Positions 62,549-64,000 of a DNA stretch of 64,000 nucleotides are shown here, piece by piece. The position numbers and the translations under genes are program-made. Position 1 is the first letter of the stretch; each line of letters begins with the position of its first letter. This stretch comes from Perilla frutescens (taxonomy: Eukaryota; Streptophyta; Magnoliopsida; Lamiales; Lamiaceae): contig BRKX01000014.1 of assembly GCA_026008535.1 (NCBI GenBank), positions 19,118,694 to 19,182,693 on the forward strand, in the 5' to 3' direction. The notes under the pieces are model-generated. The model saw nothing but the letters and a program-made list of their open reading frames with translations. It made no database searches and had not been told where the DNA came from.

Positions 62549-63216
62549 CTGTAATATATATATATAGATCAGATATGTATGTTAAGATATGATGATGAAC
62601 TAGCTAGAACCATGCATCTACTAATTAAAAACACCAGTTTTACGGATCAAAATTCGTCATTCAATGGCTCAACAGAAAATGAAAACGAAAACAAAAGGCA
62701 GGCCATTGAAATTTACATGAATGAAGCATGTGTATATACTAGTCTCGAATCAATTAAGATTATTTTTTGTCTGAAAATTAAACTTGTAATTAATTAATCT
62801 GCATAAGTGAGTAGATTGAAACGAAGCTTTGATATGCAACACTACTCCCTTTTCTGTTTCACAAAACGAGTTGCTCGCTCGAATGATATATCTGGTATCT
62901 ATCGTCATTTATTTAATTTAGATAACAAGTTAGGCAGCTTTTTTTTTGGATCAAAATAAATTCAAATGTTTAAGGGTAAATCAAAGAAAGAAATTAAAGT
63001 CGATAAGAAATAAGAGCAGAAACAATAAAGGGATTCACACAATTTCATCAATGGCAAAAACAAGAAATCATCAGAAGATCGATGAAATTAAATATACAAA
63101 GAAATGGTGCGCGTACATGCAAAAAGGATTCATATATAATCTTGCTGTAAAATAGGAGAAACAAAAACACAGAATTTTTTAAAAAGAAATTCAGAGATTT
63201 AGAGCAAGAAACTCAC
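62549..63216 (-). other. Intron in the 5' leader of the dehydrogenase gene
   Basis: On the minus strand a donor TTGAG|GTGAGT at 63216 and an acceptor ATATTACAG|GTAGG at 62549 delimit about 670 bp between a short leader exon (from about 63270) and the start-codon exon. Plant UGD genes are known to have an intron in the leader. The open frames within it (62579-62797, 62946-63155) are not recognised and are probably chance. Confidence 0.65.
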
Positions 63217-63230
63217 CTCAAGTGAGAGTG

Positions 63231-63234
<4 letters not shown>

Positions 63235-63262
<28 letters not shown>
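63235..63262. repeat. (AG)14 tract in the leader exon
   Basis: 28 bp of AG, CT in the sense of transcription, immediately downstream of the expected start site. Pyrimidine-rich CT stretches are common in plant leaders. Confidence 0.9.
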
Positions 63263-63296
63263 CACAAGTGGGCTATAAGGTTGGGAAGAGAATTTG

Positions 63297-63304
63297 TATA
63301 TATA
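63297..63304 (-). promoter_or_regulatory. TATA box of the dehydrogenase gene
   Basis: TATATATA on the minus strand (CACTATATATACAAATT in context). About 30 bp downstream in the direction of transcription is 63265-63270, just before the leader exon with its CT tract. Confidence 0.65.
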
Positions 63305-64000
63305 GTGATAAAGTAGGCTAAGATCTGAACCACTGCAAACACTAACAAATTAAGCAAAGTGACAAAAGCAAGATTTCTTGCATTTTGTGGAAATAAAACG
63401 CCTATGGAACGTTCGACACGTTTTCGGAGCTGTACCTTTTACTTTCAGTAACAAATAAGGCATTTTAATTTGTGGAAATAGTTTTTACTTTCAATCTTTT
63501 TATTGCACATTAAATGTTTTCTGACTGCGATCGAGAAAATTAAATAGAAATTGACTATCAGAACACCACTCAAAATTTTAAATAAAAAATTTCATGGGAA
63601 GAGTTTTAAGGACCTAAGTAGTGATATGATGATCATACACAGGATATATAGAATTTCCTAATATATTTCATTTTTATCATTGCGTGTTAAATGTACGTAT
63701 CTCTCGGTCACTCATTAATTTTGTGATTCTTATACAAGGCAATAACTATACGATATAAAAAAGAAAATGTCATAAAGAATCTCAATTCTAGCTTTGAAAT
63801 TTAAATGGTATCTATTCTCATATATACCATATATAGGAATTAATTTTTCTGTAACGTTTGGATGGATGCTATATCAATATGCTAATTATGTGGAATAAAT
63901 ATATAGTTGAATATTGTATTACACACTTATCTTGAATATATATATATATATATTAAATATACCGTAGAAAAATGTACCTGGGTGTATTTAAATTAAAAGG
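63305..64000. other. Upstream spacer of the dehydrogenase gene
   Basis: AT-rich sequence with no open frame or element ends that I can identify. It presumably holds distal promoter sequence. Confidence 0.5.

Overview
The window is nuclear DNA of a flowering plant, most likely a dicot. The evidence is a spliced plant leucine-rich-repeat gene with GT/AG introns, a ZAT-type C2H2 repressor with an EAR motif, a plant UDP-glucose 6-dehydrogenase, Ty3/gypsy chromoviruses, Stowaway, hAT and Mutator-like miniature elements, and many long (TA)n, (GA)n and (AAT)n tracts in AT-rich spacer. No bacterial, plastid or mitochondrial gene, rRNA, tRNA or CRISPR array was seen. The species cannot be named from the sequence alone.

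Layout. 1-8410 is a chain of terminal-inverted-repeat elements, three of them butted against (TA)n tracts (right part of one at 1-3345, complete ones at 3385-5931 and 5966-7408), followed by a Mutator-like element in a TATG microsatellite (7441-8378). A GC-rich hAT miniature element sits inside the second. 8413-15220 is AT-rich spacer with three related Stowaway elements. 15434-38790 is a retrotransposon nest. A Tekay/Del-like Ty3 element with 3.3-kb LTRs (15434-31208, duplication GTTTA) and a second, minus-strand chromovirus (32059-38790, duplication GGTCC) both lie in what looks like one older LTR. A solo LTR (24977-28062, duplication TATGG) sits inside the 3' LTR of the first. 39002-40860 holds two gene relics: an exon-like remnant of unknown family and the last ~75 codons of an ABCG half-transporter.

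Three host genes look intact, all on the minus strand. They are a four-finger ZAT-like zinc-finger repressor (42220-43374), a nine-exon intracellular LRR protein with an acylation-type N terminus (52646-56230), and UDP-glucose 6-dehydrogenase (61058-62503) with an intron in its 5' leader. They do not form a pathway: one is a stress or developmental transcription repressor, one a probable membrane-tethered scaffold, one a cell-wall sugar-nucleotide enzyme. Between them lie a hAT element with a Mutator-type miniature element inside (48523-49727) and another solo LTR (57036-59828, duplication GTTAC).

The hunt found no convincing new protein system. The most notable structures are the nested insertions, each proven by target-site duplications; the (TA)n-bounded elements, whose interiors repeat a short motif many times; the in-frame (CT)50 tract just before the zinc-finger start codon; and the second chromovirus, whose reading frame runs through its polypurine tract into the LTR. 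Exon boundaries and element ends were read by eye. Divergence counts, copy numbers and expression were not computed.
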